A DNA stretch of 64,000 nt from Bacteroidota bacterium (GTDB taxonomy: Bacteria > Bacteroidota > Bacteroidia > Chitinophagales > Chitinophagaceae): the NCBI GenBank assembly GCA_024640255.1, contig JAHEFI010000009.1, positions 62,001 through 126,000 on the forward strand. The letters are read 5' to 3'. Both the position numbers and the translations under genes were made by a program. This document shows, piece after piece, positions 62,393 to 64,000 of the stretch. Numbering within the stretch: the stretch's first letter is position 1; each line of letters starts with the position of its first letter. Below the pieces are notes generated by a model, which did not search any database, was not told the DNA's origin, and was given only the letters and a program-made list of their open reading frames with translations.

Positions 62393-62818
62393 ATGAACAT
62401 CCTTATTTCATTATTATTTTTATTAATACCCTTTACTAATTCTAAGCAGGGAGTGGAAGGTTCTTTAAGGGAGATAAAGGGTAATCAAATGGGTATTGAA
62501 AAGACTTCGAGTCAAAAAGGGCAGCCATTGGTGGGTGCTATATATCTCTATAAAAATCTAACCAATACTCAATTAGAAGGTTTAGAAGGGCAATGGTGTA
62601 AATCTGTTCAACAAAAGCCGTATAAAATTATTCAAACCAATAACAAAGGACAGTTTAAACAAGCGCTTCCTGCGGGCAAGTATTTTATTTTGGCTTCAGC
62701 TTATGATGGTTATTTTATACCCTCCTTCGATCAGCACAATCAGCCAAGCAGTATTCTAGTTGTATCTGGGAAATACACTCCTGTAAACATCTTAGTGAAT
62801 TCAAAAGCTATTTATTAG
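62393..62818 (+). CDS. Small secreted protein with carboxypeptidase regulatory-like pattern
   Basis: The 141-residue protein has a signal peptide (residues 1-17) and a beta-rich body. The pattern TNNKGQFKQALPAGKYFILAS resembles the end of a carboxypeptidase-D regulatory-like fold, which is common in Bacteroidota surface proteins. No catalytic site is visible and the function is unknown. It diverges from the subtilase gene with a 63-base gap, so the two may share a promoter region. It ends just before the mfd promoter. Confidence 0.65.
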   Translation: MNILISLLFLLIPFTNSKQGVEGSLREIKGNQMGIEKTSSQKGQPLVGAIYLYKNLTNTQLEGLEGQWCKSVQQKPYKIIQTNNKGQFKQALPAGKYFILASAYDGYFIPSFDQHNQPSSILVVSGKYTPVNILVNSKAIY

Positions 62819-62826
62819 GATAGCTG

Positions 62827-62834
62827 TATCTTTG
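62827..62834 (+). promoter_or_regulatory. -7 box of mfd
   Basis: TATCTTTG matches TAnnTTTG and lies 11 bases before the mfd ATG at 62846. It starts eight bases after the stop codon of the preceding gene. Confidence 0.5.
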
Positions 62835-62845
62835 CAGCCTGAGCG

Positions 62846-64000
62846 ATGAATGAACAAAATTTGTTTGGCAGGTTTCATGATTCCCCCCTCCTAAAAAAAT
62901 TGGTGGATGGGATAATTATGTCCAACGCTCAAAATCAGCCCGCTCAATACTTCCTTCAAAATTTATATGGTTCTTCTACAGCATTCATCATTGAATCTAT
63001 TTTCAAAAATGAAGCCACTGCTCATTTAAACCATTTGGTGGTATTAAATGATGCAGAAGAAGCCGCTTATTTTTTTAATTCTGTAGAAAGTGTAACAGAG
63101 GCAATGGATTTATTTTATTTTCCTTCTTCTTTTAAAACACCTCAGAATTTTAGTTTACTGAATCCATCCCATGTGATGTTAAGAACAGAAGCCTTAACAA
63201 AAATTTCCATGGGAGGAAATAAAAAAATTATTGTTAGCTATCCTGAAGCAATTTTTGAAAAAGTGATTTTGCCTAAAACCTTACAGCAAAATATTATTCA
63301 ATTAAAAACCAATGACAGTCTGCAGTTGAATGATTTAATGCAACAATTGGTGGATTATGGATTTGAGAGAACCGATTTTGTGTATGAGCCAGGACAGTTT
63401 GCATTAAGAGGAGGTATTTTTGATATCTATTCTTTTGGAAATGAAAAGCCTTATCGTATTGAATTATTTGGAGAAGATATTGATAGCATTCGTTTGTTTG
63501 ATCCTGCCACTCAATTAAGTGAGCGTAAATTATTACAGGTTAATATTATCCCCAATGTTACCACACAATTTGAGGATACAGAGAAGATTGCCTTATTAGA
63601 TTTCTTAAGTAAGGATACGGTAGTATGGTTAAAAGATTGGGATGTGATCAAACAAAAGGGAAAAGATCAAGCCGAGGCATTGCAAGATTATTTGGAGCAT
63701 CATGGAGGCAAACCTTTTGTGGAAGAAAATGATCCTCATCAAAAAAGTACCACCCTTGAAGATTTTGTAGAGGTAGATAGTACAGAGAAAGCCCTTGCAG
63801 TTAAAAGCATTATTGAATTTGGTTATCAGCCACATCTAACTACACAGAAAATTAATTTTAATACACAGGTACAACCTGCTTTTAATAGACAGTTTCAATT
63901 ATTAATAGAGAATCTACAATCTTTTGAAAAGAAAGGCTATGCCATTTTTATTTTTGCAGAACAAGCCAAACAGTTAGAGCGTTTGCACGCCATCTTTACC
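62846..64000 (+). CDS. mfd: Transcription-repair coupling factor Mfd, N-terminal part (runs off window)
   Basis: The frame from ATG 62846 is open to the window end (385 codons) with no stop. It begins MNEQNLFGRFHDSPLLKKL and contains ISMGGNKKIIVSYPEA and the diagnostic DFVYEPGQFALRGGIFDIYS with PYRIELFGEDIDSIR. These belong to the UvrB-like N-terminal domains of Mfd, which removes stalled RNA polymerase and recruits UvrA. The helicase motor lies beyond the window. A -7 box is just upstream. Confidence 0.9.
   Translation, partial: MNEQNLFGRFHDSPLLKKLVDGIIMSNAQNQPAQYFLQNLYGSSTAFIIESIFKNEATAHLNHLVVLNDAEEAAYFFNSVESVTEAMDLFYFPSSFKTPQNFSLLNPSHVMLRTEALTKISMGGNKKIIVSYPEAIFEKVILPKTLQQNIIQLKTNDSLQLNDLMQQLVDYGFERTDFVYEPGQFALRGGIFDIYSFGNEKPYRIELFGEDIDSIRLFDPATQLSERKLLQVNIIPNVTTQFEDTEKIALLDFLSKDTVVWLKDWDVIKQKGKDQAEALQDYLEHHGGKPFVEENDPHQKSTTLEDFVEVDSTEKALAVKSIIEFGYQPHLTTQKINFNTQVQPAFNRQFQLLIENLQSFEKKGYAIFIFAEQAKQLERLHAIFT

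Overview
The window is a 64 kb stretch of an AT-rich chromosome from a member of the Bacteroidota, most likely Chitinophagaceae. The signs are an LpxC-FabZ fusion, a subtilase ending in a type IX secretion (T9SS) sorting domain, DUF3098 and DUF3108 proteins, an AtpB with a long secreted-type N-terminus, and many TAnnTTTG promoter -7 boxes close to start codons. The genus is inference. Almost everything is housekeeping. I found no transposase, integrase, phage gene, CRISPR array, toxin-antitoxin pair or biosynthetic cluster. No gene-free stretch exceeds 300 bases.

Layout. 1-5.6 kb (+): end of pheT, a coiled-coil protein, zapA, rny, rplS, tatA, gatA and a lytic transglycosylase. 5.5-9.5 kb (-): a charged low-complexity protein, purA and a bifunctional Rel. 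9.6-18.9 kb (+): an ABC exporter; atpB-E-F-H-A, with an intrinsic terminator after atpE and another after atpA and no atpG next to it; then an ABC-2 transporter, a LolA-like protein and a secreted protein. 18.9-25.9 kb: pdxA (-), rsmA, a 2-hydroxyacid dehydrogenase, greA and a HIT protein (+), ruvC (-), a flippase-like membrane protein and a DUF3108 protein (+).

25-29 kb (-): ftsX, DUF3098, uppP, an MFS transporter and a metallo-hydrolase. A 13-bp inverted repeat with a -7 box in each arm separates ftsX from leuS. 29-35 kb (+): leuS, a DPP IV-like peptidase and ruvB. 35-40 kb (-): an orphan response regulator, an atypical RecQ and a copper-type P-ATPase. 40-41.5 kb (+): tsaE and alanine dehydrogenase. 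41.5-46.7 kb (-): the lipid A cluster (lpxD, lpxC-fabZ, lpxA) with an HD hydrolase upstream and a lone ABC ATPase downstream.

46.8-48.7 kb (+): a small conserved protein, a PhnP-like hydrolase and a membrane-anchored helix-hairpin-helix protein. 48.8-48.93 kb: a repeat block in which two identical 30-bp terminator hairpins flank an 18-bp perfect inverted repeat. 48.95-53.2 kb (-): protein quality control (tig, two different clpP genes, clpX and a 49-residue protein). Then tRNA-Leu(UAG), a free-methionine sulfoxide reductase and a polysaccharide flippase (-); dtd, a MazG-like protein and glycyl-tRNA synthetase (+); a ferredoxin-NADP-type reductase and the T9SS subtilase (-); a small secreted protein and the first 385 codons of mfd (+).

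How the genes work together. The main themes are translation and tRNA charging (PheT, LeuS, GlyS, Dtd, L19, TsaE, GatA, RsmA), energy (F1Fo), envelope building (UppP, Lpx enzymes, FtsX, flippases, ABC exporters), DNA repair (RuvB, RuvC, RecQ, Mfd) and proteolysis. The organisation is very compact. Six of eight convergent gene pairs overlap or lie within 5 bases of each other, and several strong -7 boxes sit only 4-7 bases before the start codon, which predicts leaderless or nearly leaderless mRNAs. I did not find a clear new defence or metabolic system. The best leads are the 48.8 kb repeat block with a possible small RNA, the paired ClpP subunits, the split ATP synthase operon with its internal terminator, and the compact 3' ends.
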